A DNA stretch of 64,000 nucleotides from contig NC_083379.1 in assembly GCF_031755915.1 (NCBI RefSeq), forward strand, positions 22,630,001-22,694,000, read 5' to 3'. Below are positions 1 through 11,879 of this stretch, piece by piece. The DNA is from Ziziphus jujuba (Eukaryota > Streptophyta > Magnoliopsida > Rosales > Rhamnaceae). Below the pieces are notes generated by a model. It worked only from the letters and a program-made list of their open reading frames with translations, was not told the DNA's origin and did not search any database. The position numbers were made by a program, and so were the translations under genes. The stretch's first letter is position 1. Each line of letters begins with the position of its first letter.

Positions 1-460
1 TTCTTAGTAAAAATATTCAAGAAGATTCCCTACAATCAGCAAGTCGGAAAAGACCAGTCTTAGTATGGGTATGGTTTTTTTAAATGATCATCAGGTTGAT
101 GAAGTAGTCGGGAACCAACAAATTAATCTGGATTTAAGTGAACTTGAATTTGCACTAGATAAATCTGAGATTGAATGCATTTATCAAGCACCTTTAGCAC
201 AGCTGAATAAAATAAAAGTTTCTTTGAATACTTTTCCTGTTACTTTGAATACTTTTCCTCTAAACCTCAAAGAATATGTAGTTATTAAAAAATTATTTTA
301 AGCAGTACAGCTTCCAGTTCGACCAAAAAATCTTGATGCTTTTAGAACTTCCAATTGTGCTTGTAAGGCCCTTGATGATCTATCTGGATAGTGTTTATTT
401 GTAATTTTCTGCACCTTACACAACATAGACATCTTTGCATCAATTGTGATTCTAATCCTT
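1..460 (+). other. possible remnant of a coding exon, unidentified
   Basis: Unrecognised. Positions 65-301 are open for 78 codons, and the same frame resumes after a single TAA for about 29 more codons to a TAG near 392. The residues look protein-like (acidic and hydrophobic alternation, then RPKNLDAFRTSNCACKALDD) and a 7-codon repeat ending in LNTFP occurs twice around 218-260. The first 60 bases are open in a different frame (SASRKRPVLVWVW), so a frameshift may separate the two. This could be the decayed 3' end of a gene that lies to the left of the window, or a 3' UTR. No function is proposed. Confidence 0.2.
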
Positions 461-963
461 TACTGTCAAACACATTTAAAAACAATGCAATATTTAGGAG
501 TAGCTCATTTTAAGTAAATATCAGTTGATCTTGTAGAGAAATTTACTTGTTGTGGCAATTTTTGAATATTGTCCCCTTTGTCTTTGCCACCTACTCAGTT
601 GCTATGGAGGAAGTTCTATCTCTGGGGTATTTTATTATGTGAATTTTTCCGAAGCTTCTTAAAGTAAATTTCAGACGCGCCGCTACTTTTGATTTACAAT
701 TGTTGCAAACATGCTAATTCAGTGGTGCTCAGGGGGCCATATTTTTAGAAATCTTACAAAATATCCATCATTTAATCATCGTCTTGGTTAACAATATCCA
801 TCTGCATATTTGTTTATGTATATATATGTTTCAGTATCTGTTTTGAGTGTGTCAATTTGTTGTGTGTTTATGAAAGAGAGAAGAGAGATTTGACCTATTT
901 TAAAGAATATGTGATTTTTCCTCCTACTTTAGCAAAGTAGGCTTTCTTTTCCAGCATCCAAGA

Positions 964-1024
964 TGATTCTGCAGGTTCTATTCTAGGCATAGTAGAACAT
1001 AAACTTCAAGTATAAGACCAAATA
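964..1024 (+). other. possible short terminal exon
   Basis: A good acceptor-like tract (ctttcttttccag) is followed by an open frame of 19 codons, IQDDSAGSILGIVEHKLQV, ending in TAA. It resembles the last exon of a gene lying to the left, but no partner exon can be linked with confidence. It may equally be chance. Confidence 0.12.
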
Positions 1025-1545
1025 TATAACCAGGCTCTGATAACTTATTAAGTTGGCAATAATTTCCAAACTCTCAACTGTTAAGAAGTGGATCTTGATA
1101 TATGTATATCGAGACAAAAAAATTATACAGTGGGCATTAGAGTGATTTCTACTGCCCAAAGGGGCTTATTACACGCCCAGTGGCCAAAGAAGATCCTTTT
1201 CCCAAGTATTTTCTTGATTATTAAATTCAGGCATCAGGCTTTATAATTACATCAGGCCATTTAACACCTAGCTATGGTAGTCACAATTGCGCATATTGAT
1301 ATTCAATAGGCCAGTAGTATCTACTAAACATTTTATGATCCAGCTCATCTTTATCTCAAATTTATTTTTAATACTCTTAAGCAGGATGATTAAGCGTTTG
1401 TTCGTAATCGGTTTTCTACTTTTTGGTAGATTACATAACCTGGATGCATCATATTTCAGGTTGTATGGTGGAACTAGTGCTAGAAAACAAAAACAGATTG
1501 GTGTTTCGATTCCACCGACCGAAGGAGAAATTGTATGTATTGCTA

Positions 1546-1683
1546 CTGGTTCTTTCATCCAAGACCTTGGATATTGGATTTTCCTTCATCATCCTGCTGC
1601 TGTTGTATCTAACTCTGGTTCTTTCATCCAAGACCTTGGATATTGGATTTTCCTTCATCATCCTGCTGCTGTTGTATCTAACT
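1546..1683. repeat. 69-bp tandem duplication (two copies)
   Basis: The unit beginning ctggttctttcatccaagac at 1546 is repeated exactly or nearly exactly at 1615. The period of 69 bases is 23 codons, and both copies stay open in two plus-strand frames (within 1287-1709 and 1423-1848) and one minus-strand frame (1449-1700). The near-identity indicates a recent duplication. No family is recognised. A T-rich tract follows at 1880-1960. Confidence 0.8.
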
Positions 1684-1966
1684 GGCTGCTTAATTTTCAT
1701 TTCTGCTAGAGATATTGTGATTCAACTGCGTAACTTTATAGGCCGCAAGATTTTGTTTCTTCTCTATGGTGTTCATTATTGCTCTGGTTCTGTACATATT
1801 GTTCATAGTAGGGGTAGCTTCTGTGCGATTTATCACAATCTTTTTTAATATTTTATGGAAATTTCCACTTTTTGGGTTTCTCCTCTTTTTTTTTTTTTTT
1901 CCATTTTTTATTATTATTATTTTTTTGGGGTTCTTTTTTGGTAATATACTTTGGGTTCCTTTTTAA

Positions 1967-2325
1967 GTTGTAACTAGGTTTTTCCCACATCAATTTAATA
2001 CCGTGTCCTAAAATTATCAAGTATTGGAAGGATGTATAAACTATGAGTATACATTTTGTTTTTGTTTTTTTGATAAATGAAGATCGAAGGGCATTAAAGA
2101 ATGAACTTGAATTTTCAGTCATATGAAAATCGTCATTCAGAATGTAAACTCAAAACTAGGTGGATGAATTTGATATTTTGGGATGCAATGAAAAATAGTA
2201 ATCCAGTATTGACTCACCACTCCACCTTGTTCATGTTGTTATTTATTATTATTATTATTATGTGAAAATTAGAAAATCTATGGAAAAAAGTTTTTAGATG
2301 TAAAGATTAAAAGGAACTAGTCGTT
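1967..2325. other. AT-rich spacer, no gene seen
   Basis: Non-coding, T-rich sequence with a short (att)n run near 2240-2260. No recognisable element. Confidence 0.6.
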
Positions 2326-2327
2326 TG

Positions 2328-2775
2328 GCTCTTGTTCGGTAACGGGATGAAAATGGAAGAGAATGAAAAAACTTGGGGGATAGAAAATCCATATTTTTAC
2401 GATGAAAATGATGGAAAATTGTTTTTCATCTTTGGTTTGATATGGGATAGAAGTTAAGTAAAAAATGGAAAGAATAAAAAAATAAATAAAAAATAAAAAA
2501 TAAAAAATAAAAAATTTGATAAGTTTAGCTATTTTATATTTACTAAATATTTTTCTTGTCAGAAATCCTCTACATGGAGAAATTATTTTAGATGGAAAAT
2601 TTATCTCATAATTTTCCATCCATATCCTCCTATTTGCTAACCAAGCTATATTCACCTCGTAATTTTCCATCCATATTTTTCTATTTGCTAACCCAACTAT
2701 CAATCGATTTTTCTTCCTATTTTTTCATCCATTTTCTCCTTTCTCTTTTCCATCGTAACAAACAAAGCCTTATAT
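2328..2775. mobile_element. MITE-like inverted-repeat element
   Basis: The left end reads ggctcttgttcggtaacggg and the right end, reversed and complemented, reads ggctttgtttgttacgatgg, an imperfect terminal inverted repeat with the 'GGCTTTGTTTGGTAACG' look of many plant MITEs. The interior is AT-rich, contains two related copies of aattttccatccatat around 2610 and 2660, and has no transposase. The flanking target duplication is unclear (perhaps a TTA/TTT trinucleotide), so the superfamily (Harbinger or hAT) is open. Confidence 0.5.
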
Positions 2776-2789
2776 GTACATATTTCTTT

Positions 2790-4440
2790 TAAAAAATGAA
2801 TTAAATATTTTATTCATCATAAAACCCCTATTCCATTAAAATTTTTGAACATTTACGGGTAACTTTCACTCTAATCTATTTAATTTTTTTTTATAATTAT
2901 ATTTATGATTTTTAACGGTAAAAATTAATTAACAAAAACATTTGACAGATAAGTTTTAAGTATGATTTTGAATCTAATTATAAAAGTAAAATCGAAGGGG
3001 TTTTAATGAAATTTTTTCAACATTTATAGTGTTTATCATTTTCTAGGATAAAATATTTTATGAAACAATTATTCCACCTCAGTATATTTATTGTGGTATC
3101 AAGTTCCATACATTTATTGCTACATGTTTACAACAAAGCACAAAATTACAAATTTTAAAATATTATATTCATGAATTAAAAAATAATTTATTTTCAATTT
3201 TTCTAGGTTTAGATATAGAGTTCTCCTCTCTTTTCTTTTTTTTTTTTTTAAATTATTTGAGAATTGTGTTGCTTAGAGCATCTTCAATAGTTATTTCTAT
3301 TGGAATTTATGTGGTATTGATTTTGGAAATTATTCATGCTTATATGGTATTTTTTCTATTTAATAGATAATGTTTTAGACAATTTCTTTTCAATGAGTTC
3401 TGTTTAAAATTTCATTAAATGATAATGTATAATTTTTTATTTTAAAATTATATATAATTAAAAAAATAAAAAACTCATGCAAAAGTTTTTTTCTTTTAAC
3501 AAAAATCAATAAAAATAAATAAAATGCTGACTTAACATGTGTAACAGAACTTTCAAAAAAGTAGAAAGTATTATTCACAGTTTCCATCTTTTTTTTTTTT
3601 TGTTACCATATTAATTTAACAGAACTAATACATAGAACCATTAAAGAAATTTTTTTTAAAATTTTATCTATTCATATGATATGGCAAATAATTTTTAAAT
3701 AAAAAAAGAGCCATTAGATATGCTTTTAGTACTGAAAAAGAAAAAAAAATCCTCATTGTCGACAAGAATCGCCATTCTAGCCGCTAAGAAATTCCATTCA
3801 GCACAGCCATCGGGAAGAAGCCTAGCCTTGCCGTCGTCGAAAGACCATAATCATTAGCTGTACTACCGCCAATTGTGCTGCTGCTAAGAATCTGCAACTC
3901 GCCAGCCGTAAACCTCAAATGTTTTCCCTTTTATATTTAAGTGATTTTTTAATTTTTTTTAATTAAAATTTTGATTTGGAAAATTAAATTACTTTTGTGG
4001 CAAAAAATGAGAATCTTGACACCACAATAAGTGTCTATTTGGTAAAACATTTTTAGGCTTAAAGTTCCATTTGAAATGTTAAAAGTTTTTTTAAACTGTT
4101 ATAGAAAAATTTAAATATTTAATTTTTTTAAATTTTTTTTTTTTTTAACTTATAGAATATTTAATACAGTTTTTTATATTTATAATCAACGATTAAAAAA
4201 AATCCTGAAAATGCTTAGATGCTGATAATCACTGGTACTGTAAGAAAATAGTCATGATAATAAAGATGATCCATGATCTTGCCAATGTCATAACTAGTGA
4301 AGCCATTCAATCAGTCTCGCCCAAATGCCATGAATATGTATATATATATATATAATATTTTGTCCTAATATGATTTCAACTTTTTTCTTGTGTGTATCAA
4401 TAGGAAATAATCCTGCATCTACAGAATGGAAAAAAACTAT
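2790..4440. other. AT-rich intergenic spacer
   Basis: No gene found. Long A and T runs, a (TA)n tract near 4337-4352, and a short more GC-rich patch at 3760-3910 without a supportable ORF. The last part, 4380-4477, is probably the 3' UTR of the minus-strand gene that begins next. Confidence 0.55.
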
Positions 4441-4477
4441 AACCAGATGCTAAAAGTGTGTTCCAAACGAGTTTCCC

Positions 4478-7411
4478 TTACAAATCGTCGTTGCTTATAA
4501 CAGGTACTTTCTCATATACAGAACTTTCTCTGAATCTTCTGGGAACAATGCAACGGCCACCGAATCTCTGCTGCAAGAAAATTACGACAGCAAATAGCAG
4601 ACCACCACAAGGGATTATGATATTCCAAGCAGTGGAATAAAAGTCCATTCTATGGTTTGCATAAATGTAGGATAAATCAAGGTACCATGCAGAACTGTGG
4701 GCCCTGAAAAGATCGTAGGCATGAGGCAGAAGACGAACCATGGTTGTTCCAATGTAAAAGAAAGGGATCAGAGCTTTTTCTCCCGAGTGCAGGAAGAGGT
4801 TGAAGAGTATTTGTGGGAGCAGAAAACCATCCAGAACTAAACCTGCGTAAGACTTGAGGTCCTCCCAACGAGAATGCTGCTGTAAAGAAAATCGCTGAAG
4901 AGGATGGACTACGTATGTCTTACGGTGTGGATGTAAAATTGCCCTGTATAAGTTGTGCTGATGGGGCACAAACCAAGCAATCAATGCACCGACCATATAC
5001 AATGGTAAAGTCACATAAAGAACCTTCACTTCAGAAGCCCAAAAACACTTCTGGCTCCCATCTTCCTGTCTTGCAGACCAGGTCTGTTGGAGAAGACGTA
5101 ACTGCAAGAGGAAAGCTACCATGGTTACCACCCTGACAATTACTTCATTTACTTCAAGCCATCCACCACTCCCAATAAAAAGAGTCTGCTGGCTATGGTT
5201 TGCCACAAACAATGCTTCAAAGTTTAGTAGCAGAGGAATCATGTGTCCCATGGTAAGAATGACAAGCATCACAATGGAAATGAATGGAAGCACATTTGGG
5301 TGTTTTTTCACATAAAAGAGCTGTAAGCCAATAAATACACATGCAAGAGTATTGGAAATAAGAACCATTGTGATCTCCAAGTCCATTCTCCAAATGGATG
5401 CTTTAGCTTGTCTAGTGTAAAGTGAATTAGAAGACAACTCAAGACGTCCAAAATAAAGAGGGTCAGACTTTCCTCTTGTACTCTGAATACTTCCTTTGAC
5501 ATTTTTGCCACCGTTGCCATTCAATGGAGAAAACTGAATGTTGACAATAATCTCACAGTCCAATGTATCATTTTTAACTAAGTTCTGAATTTTTGATCTA
5601 AGACGCCGACATCCTATCATGCACAAGACACCAGTATCCCTATCATATGTTCCTTCAGCAGAAATTTCAACTGCTTTAGACAGAGAACTATCATGACTGA
5701 ATTTGAAATCAGGTGGTGGAGTGAAGCTCATCTTGTAGCTAATGTTGTGTATGCTGCTAAGGCGGCTGTTCAGCTTAACTGAAGGATCTGTTTTTCTGAT
5801 CTCTGACGACACAGATTGATGTCCAAAATACCGTCTTTGATAAAACCAGCTTTGATGAAGCTCATCACCCACATAAAGTGGGGTTGAATAACCCCATGCT
5901 ACTTGTCCTTTACCATTTCTCACTGACATGTCAAATCTCATGTCCAAGGAATGCTCATTAGGATATGTCTTTCCCTTGCCACCAGCAGGATTCTTTCTCG
6001 CACAAGTTTTCTTGGGGGTGTCAACCGAGTTATCATACTCATACTTGAAATCTAACATCCCCATTAACATTTCACCAGAATTCTGAAACCCAATTTTACG
6101 AATATAACCTGAGCTATTTACCACATTGTTGCTCCAAATCTGCCCTACAACAGTACTCCTGTTTCGTAGAGACAAACTTGCAGGAAATCTTAAGCTAAAC
6201 TTAACTGAGCAATCTCCAACAGAAGCATTAGTTAATTCCGTAAAAGTAAGGATTCGGCAGGCAATACCACACAGTTGATTCTCCTTCTCATCCCAAGCTC
6301 CCTCAGCAATGAATGTAGTGCTGGGTACAAAAGGAAATTTGACACCACCACTGTAATTGGTGTTAGGAAAACCCAATAGCATCTGCATTTTACTCGCATC
6401 TGTACATCGAGTCTTATAATAAAACATCAAATCAGGAACATATCCAGCACTCCCACCAACAGGATTGCAACTTACACCATCACAATCACTACCATATTCC
6501 AGTTCAAATCTTTCTACTAGGTTACCAAGAATTGAACACAGAGGATAAGACTCATTCAGAGATAAACTTTTTCCACCATATCCACTTATACACCCATTGT
6601 CGTTTTCTTTCTTCATCAATGTGTATTCGTAACTCAAATTCTGAGACAATGCCAACAAAGAAATTGGCTCGAAATAGTACGGATTATGCTTGACATTCAA
6701 ACTCTCTAACGTACCAGTAATCAGACTACTGTAAATACTCGAATTTCGAGGATAATTAAGCTTTAGAACAACACTGAGAGACTTTGCGTTACCTGTAAAA
6801 TAAACCGAGCCCGATCCGACCATACAAAGCTTTCCAGAAGATTCTGACCAAAACCCATTTAGCGTAAAGCCCAAGATGCCTTTCCTCGTTGGAAATCTGG
6901 GACCCCGGTAGTGAATCATACGCAACCGGCGGTTCGTGGAGTTCAAGGAGACATACACCGATCGGTCGCGAAGATGCAAGTTCGCTCTGACTTCGTATAT
7001 ACCATCGGCGACGGTTTTGCGCAGAAATATGGGACGGAAAGTTACAGATTTGGGGTCGCTGAATCCGACGGAAAGTTCGGTTTTTTTGAAGAGTGGATCG
7101 CCTCCGGTGAAGTAACCGGTTCGGAACCGGAGGGATTCTATTGCCAAGCCATTGGCGTATGAGGTGCTGGAGGGAGAGGACGATTGGGGGACAATGTGAT
7201 TGCAGTTTTGGGCGTATAAGGCTTCTGAGTCCGAAGCCGAGATGGTAAAGGAGGCGGAGAGTCTGGGGATGAGATTGAGGCAGCAGAAGAAGAAGAGCAA
7301 GAGGGTGAACGTAGAATTATGGGTTCTCGACGGTCTTACATGGAAAACCGTGAATTTCCCAATTCTAGATTTGTGCAATGGAGCCGAAGTAGATGAAGAA
7401 ATGGACTCCAT
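4478..7411 (-). CDS. DUF2921 family multi-pass membrane protein
   Basis: A single uninterrupted frame encodes 977 residues. Seen: a hydrophobic segment at about residues 34-55 (FTLLLFFFCCLNLIPRL), probably a signal peptide or anchor; a long lumenal or extracellular region of about 620 residues with many N-x-S/T sites and paired cysteines; then about seven hydrophobic helices from about residue 680, among them segments starting LEITMVLISNTLACVFI, PFISIVMLVILTMGHMI and WNIIIPCGGLLFAVVIF; and a basic-to-acidic tail ending VISNDDL. Known: this layout matches plant DUF2921 proteins (Arabidopsis At1g52780 and At4g21700 group), which are related to the FLYING SAUCER E3 ligases FLY1/FLY2 of the Golgi/endosomal system. 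The C-terminal RING domain of FLY1 is absent, so no ligase activity is claimed. The start ATG is the first in frame and sits just before the signal-like segment. Intronless, as is usual for this branch. Biochemical role unknown. Confidence 0.9.
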   Translation of the reverse strand: MESISSSTSAPLHKSRIGKFTVFHVRPSRTHNSTFTLLLFFFCCLNLIPRLSASFTISASDSEALYAQNCNHIVPQSSSPSSTSYANGLAIESLRFRTGYFTGGDPLFKKTELSVGFSDPKSVTFRPIFLRKTVADGIYEVRANLHLRDRSVYVSLNSTNRRLRMIHYRGPRFPTRKGILGFTLNGFWSESSGKLCMVGSGSVYFTGNAKSLSVVLKLNYPRNSSIYSSLITGTLESLNVKHNPYYFEPISLLALSQNLSYEYTLMKKENDNGCISGYGGKSLSLNESYPLCSILGNLVERFELEYGSDCDGVSCNPVGGSAGYVPDLMFYYKTRCTDASKMQMLLGFPNTNYSGGVKFPFVPSTTFIAEGAWDEKENQLCGIACRILTFTELTNASVGDCSVKFSLRFPASLSLRNRSTVVGQIWSNNVVNSSGYIRKIGFQNSGEMLMGMLDFKYEYDNSVDTPKKTCARKNPAGGKGKTYPNEHSLDMRFDMSVRNGKGQVAWGYSTPLYVGDELHQSWFYQRRYFGHQSVSSEIRKTDPSVKLNSRLSSIHNISYKMSFTPPPDFKFSHDSSLSKAVEISAEGTYDRDTGVLCMIGCRRLRSKIQNLVKNDTLDCEIIVNIQFSPLNGNGGKNVKGSIQSTRGKSDPLYFGRLELSSNSLYTRQAKASIWRMDLEITMVLISNTLACVFIGLQLFYVKKHPNVLPFISIVMLVILTMGHMIPLLLNFEALFVANHSQQTLFIGSGGWLEVNEVIVRVVTMVAFLLQLRLLQQTWSARQEDGSQKCFWASEVKVLYVTLPLYMVGALIAWFVPHQHNLYRAILHPHRKTYVVHPLQRFSLQQHSRWEDLKSYAGLVLDGFLLPQILFNLFLHSGEKALIPFFYIGTTMVRLLPHAYDLFRAHSSAWYLDLSYIYANHRMDFYSTAWNIIIPCGGLLFAVVIFLQQRFGGRCIVPRRFRESSVYEKVPVISNDDL

Positions 7412-7640
7412 TGCTGTGGCTGAAAGCGCCGACCAAAAGAAATTTTCTGCATACGGATTTTTAACTTGTCAATGCGTATCTCAGAGGGCGTGTTTGTTTC
7501 GGTCTCAGATTATTAGGAGTGGTTTTCCAGTAATGGGAAAAAGTCAATACCGTGCTGGGTCATATTACTTTATATGTAGCTCAGAAAGAGTTGGGAGTTC
7601 GAATGAGTTTCCAAAACCAGAATCCTTTCCAATAATATTT
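7412..7640 (-). promoter_or_regulatory. probable 5' UTR and promoter of the DUF2921 gene
   Basis: Sequence directly upstream of the ATG at 7411. It is less AT-rich than the DNA beyond 7640. I cannot fix the transcription start or a TATA box from sequence alone. Confidence 0.3.
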
Positions 7641-10300
7641 ATTTATTTATTTATTTTTATGTATTTTTTTTTAAATAATTCTTCTAATTTATAAACTATT
7701 AAAATTTTTTTTTCTGCATAATTTTCATATTTTTACATACAAATAGAGTACTCTATCATTAAAATTACCAGCTTTATCTATTTTTATGTGTTTTGGATAT
7801 TTTTTTGTTTTTGAAAACGACCACATTACGCATCAACAATTGAAAATAACATATATATTTTTTTTAATAGCCATTTATGGACAAAAGTTGTTCTTTGGTT
7901 AAAATTGAAAAGCAACAAATATTTTTTCACTTTCCATTTTTCCCCCTTTCTCATACGTTTCGATTCTTATCTTCATCTTTCTCACAAAGTTTCTTTTTTT
8001 TTTTTTTTTTATTATCTTACTCTATTTTCTCTTGTATTTTTTTATTTTTGAAATTAAACTCAGATAAATATTTTTCTCTTTTTTCTTTCTCTTTATGCTC
8101 AAACATATGTTAATTGAATTTTTATTTTTTTCAAGGATTCTTTTAGATGGATATGTAATAAATTAGTTTATAAGATGTTATATTTAAATGTAAAGGTATT
8201 TAAGTTACATATGATGTGCTAAATATGAGAAAAAATTTGTAGATTCGCAAATTCACCAAATTAGTAAAATCATAGGAAAATGGGTGAAAAAGATAAATTT
8301 CCGCTACTTTCTATTAGTTTGTCAGTTTTTACTAATTTTCCGTTCTTTTCCACCAATTCTCTGTAGAAAAAGATTAGATTTAGCTAAAAGAAATAGAATC
8401 AATTTTTTTAAGACTGTTAATATGTTTGCTTAGTATTATGTATATTTTCATAAATTTATTAATTTAGTTTACTATTATTCATTTAATTTTGTAATAAAAT
8501 GAAAGATAAGGATATTGTAATTGCAGTTTTATACGATGGAACATCACATTGATGAAAAATGATGGTGATCTTTGAGAGTATAAAGATGGTCAAAATAGAA
8601 TGGTTTCTACCGGCAAAATATGCACAAAATTAGAATTAAAAGATGAGATTTTCAATTCTATTATAAAAGACCGAAATGAATATTTGCTAAAGTTAAAATG
8701 AATATATGAAAAATGTGTTCAAAAGTTGGACCCTACAGAAATATGAAATGATAGGGATATGAAGTGCTTCCTTCAAGAAGTGAGGAATTGAGAAATGACT
8801 ATGATGCAACCCTCCTATCCAATAAAATTGAAGATTCAGCTCATGGGAACTATAAGTCTATAAGTATTTGTTACTTACCTCGATTGCAAAAGGAGACTAA
8901 TTGACAATGCATCATAACGAAGTTTTGTATATGAATCACCATTAAGATATTCAAGCTTGTTTGGTCATGGGTTAACAAAAAACTGTTTTTAGTTTTTGAA
9001 AACTATGGAACAAAGTTTCAACTACTTGACCAAGAAAGGAGCATTTGTAGATTTTCGGTTGATTTGTTTTTGCTTTGTTAATTGGTTGCTATTTCTTTTT
9101 TTTTTTTCTATTGTTCTTTTTCTTGTAAAAATATCTTGTTACCATCGAGAGAAACCATAATAATGTAAGTGCTAATTAATTTAGCTTATAATCTGCTTTC
9201 TGCCTTCGTTACTTAAGAGTATATATTCAAGTAGCCTTCATTCCTTAGACTAGATATTCAAATATCCTCAATACTTTCCTATATTACAAGTCATAAAATA
9301 CATATGGCAAAATCAGAGATTTTTAGCAAAAATCAAGTTAAGACTAAAGAATAAATTTATCAAGTATCAAATGATGAATGTATTTCTATCATTTTGCACA
9401 GCCAGTGACACCATTTTGTCATGGTAAGAATTTCTTTAAAAATATATGGATTTAAAATAAATAAATAAATAAATAACCTAAACTGTAGTTTATCAATAAT
9501 GCTATACTTACTAAACCATAGCATCATCTTAGTTCCTTTGTTTATATTTGTTTTTCCAAGTTCAAAATGCATGTAATACAAATCGTTAACTCAATCAATA
9601 TGTGAGTTGCTTTTTTTTTTCTTTTTTTTTTTTTTTTTGGGAGGGTGGGGGGAACAATTCAATTTTGCATGCAGATTCTAGTTGATTTCCGAAAAGAGAG
9701 AACTTTTTTCCGATAGAAGCAAAATTTTCTAGATGCCATAGCAAGAGAGGTCATCTCAATTGACAAAAGCATTAGCAAATGAAAAAGTATGCCTCAAGAA
9801 AAGTTGAAAACACAGATCTCTCTCACTCGCACACATAAATCACACAGACAAAAGTTACACAAAAAAGGAAGTTATATATATATATACACATATATGGGGC
9901 ATGTGCATTGATGCATTTAGTTTAGTTGTTGCTACATTGATGCCTTATCTATCATCAAGTTTATAGTAGCTTTATCCAGTTTTAGCTATAACGAGCTAGC
10001 TAGCTAGGCTTCTTTCCCTTCAAACTTTCTATATATATCTAGATTATTTGTAGAAAAGGCTATAGTACATGATCATACTCTACTATATTCTAATATAGGA
10101 CATTGCCACTATGTTGGAGCTAATTCAGACATTGAAATACGTGAGCTTGATCGGAATATTCCAACCAAGCAGTAAAGACAAATGCATAAAGTATATCAGA
10201 CTCATATAGTTTGGTTTCAGTACATATTTCCAAAACACAGTTTTATTAGAGAGGTAGGCTATTCTTGATAAGCTTTCTACACCAATAGGTATCCTAAATA
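7641..10300. other. AT-rich intergenic spacer
   Basis: No gene supported. Holds long T runs (7990-8010, 9610-9640), short ATTT/AAAT repeats (7638-7656, 9455-9475) and (TA)n near 9874-9890. Open frames here are low-complexity. Confidence 0.6.
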
Positions 10301-10311
10301 TGAAAACCATG

Positions 10312-10404
10312 TTCACACACACACACACACACATACACACATACACACACACACACACATACACACATACACACATACACACACACACACACACATACAC
10401 ACAT

Positions 10405-10441
<37 letters not shown>
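10312..10441. repeat. CA/TACA microsatellite followed by (TA)n
   Basis: About 115 bases of (CA)n interrupted by TACA units, running into (TA)n at 10427-10441. Frames across it (His-Thr on one strand, Cys-Val on the other) are artefacts of the repeat. Confidence 0.95.
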
Positions 10442-10449
10442 CAGTCCGT

Positions 10450-10595
10450 CTATGGTGCGGATGGTCCTCATGCGGACCACAGTATTGGTGACAGTTTTTC
10501 ATAGTATTGGTGACGATTTTCTAAAAAATCATCGTTAATACTACGAAAAACCGTCACTAATACTGCGGTCCTCATGCGGACCGTCCTCACCATAG
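10450..10595. mobile_element. hairpin MITE inside (TA)n (copy A)
   Basis: An almost complete inverted repeat: the left arm starts ctatggtgcggatggtcctc, and the right arm, reversed and complemented, starts ctatggtgaggacggtccgc. Arms of about 72 bases pair along nearly their whole length around a centre near 10523. The element is bordered by (TA)n on both sides (10427-10441 and 10602-10622). No coding capacity. It shares its terminal GTGCGG..GGTCC motif with hairpins at 25340 and 41745. The position inside a TA microsatellite recalls the rice Micron elements. Confidence 0.7.
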
Positions 10596-10622
10596 AATTT
10601 CTATATATATATATATATATAT

Positions 10623-11879
10623 TTATGTAGAGTACCAAAATACAACATTAATATAGATGTAATATCTATAGTTTAGAAATTCAAATTAAGCATAAAATGG
10701 AAGAGGAATTCAAGCTTTTCAATCCTATCAATCTAATTACATGTACACTCTCCATGAAAATGCTAATACCAAAAACAATTTCATCAACACAAGCGGTGGC
10801 ATTTTTAGTTATTTCCATTAATAAATTTTTTCAACTTCTTTGTTAGATCCGCAAAGTATGTTGTTTAGACTCACATATCATACATCAAATCTATATATTC
10901 AAAACATGCATAAGTCCATGAAAATTAGAAATTAAAAATTAAAAAGTGCAGCTAAAAAGTTCATGATATTTCATCCAGTTTTTGGATTGTATGTACTTTT
11001 ATTTCTTTAATATATATTTGTATATATATATATATATACAATTTCTTATTAAATGCATAAATGGTAAACAGTGTGCTCAATGTCCTAGATTGCAAAGCAT
11101 TTACAGAGATTCACATGATAATTAGACAAATAAATAAAATTTCAAGATGTAGCCAACCAGACCAATAAGCAACTTCCTTTATTAAATTCAAAAATCCATA
11201 ACATCAAATTTGAAAAGGACCAATATTTTCCTACGTCAAAAAAGTATTCAATAATTTCGTTACTGAGGCAACCAAAAAAAAAAAAATATATATATATAGA
11301 ATGGTTATAATTCATATTTCATTTTTGTTTCCCAATTAAGAAAAATAAAAACAAAAGCAAATAAGAAATAGAGTTTTATGGCCATCACCAGCATCAGCAA
11401 AGCTGTAGACGAAACCAGGCTACTTAATCAATAAACTAAACGTGCCAAGTGAATAATTACAATCTCCAAATAAAGGATTTAGAAACCCTGTACTACATAA
11501 GATTCAAACTTTAGAATGGAACTTTCTTAAACAACTTGATAGAGTTGATGATATATTGACCTAAGAAGTCTAAGTGGCTTAAACCTTATCATGTTTGCCT
11601 AGAACAGGATCATAAGCAACTAGCTTGAATTGCAATTTTGAGTGTTGGTGATTCACCTTACGAAAATGCTTTTAGTCTTATTCTAAACCAATCACCAACT
11701 ACCATGTGATGAATGAAATTAATGCTATAAGGAAAAATAGTCTTTAATAAATGGAAACAAACATGTTGGATCCATGTTTAGCATGTAATGCAATGGCCAA
11801 AGTTGGAAAAAAAGAGAAAAATTACATCAGAACAGAGTATTCGCCTATATTACATATCGTGGCATGTATTCTGCAAGTT
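10623..11879. other. AT-rich intergenic spacer
   Basis: No gene recognised. Contains (TA)n at 11020-11040 and 11285-11300, and ordinary AT-rich sequence. Confidence 0.55.

Noticed and set aside
6911..7694. Plus-strand ORFs of 83 and 164 codons
   Set aside because: Shadows of, or run-through from, the strong minus-strand DUF2921 frame.
10125..10502. ORFs of His-Thr or Cys-Val repeats
   Set aside because: They are translations of a CA/TACA microsatellite.
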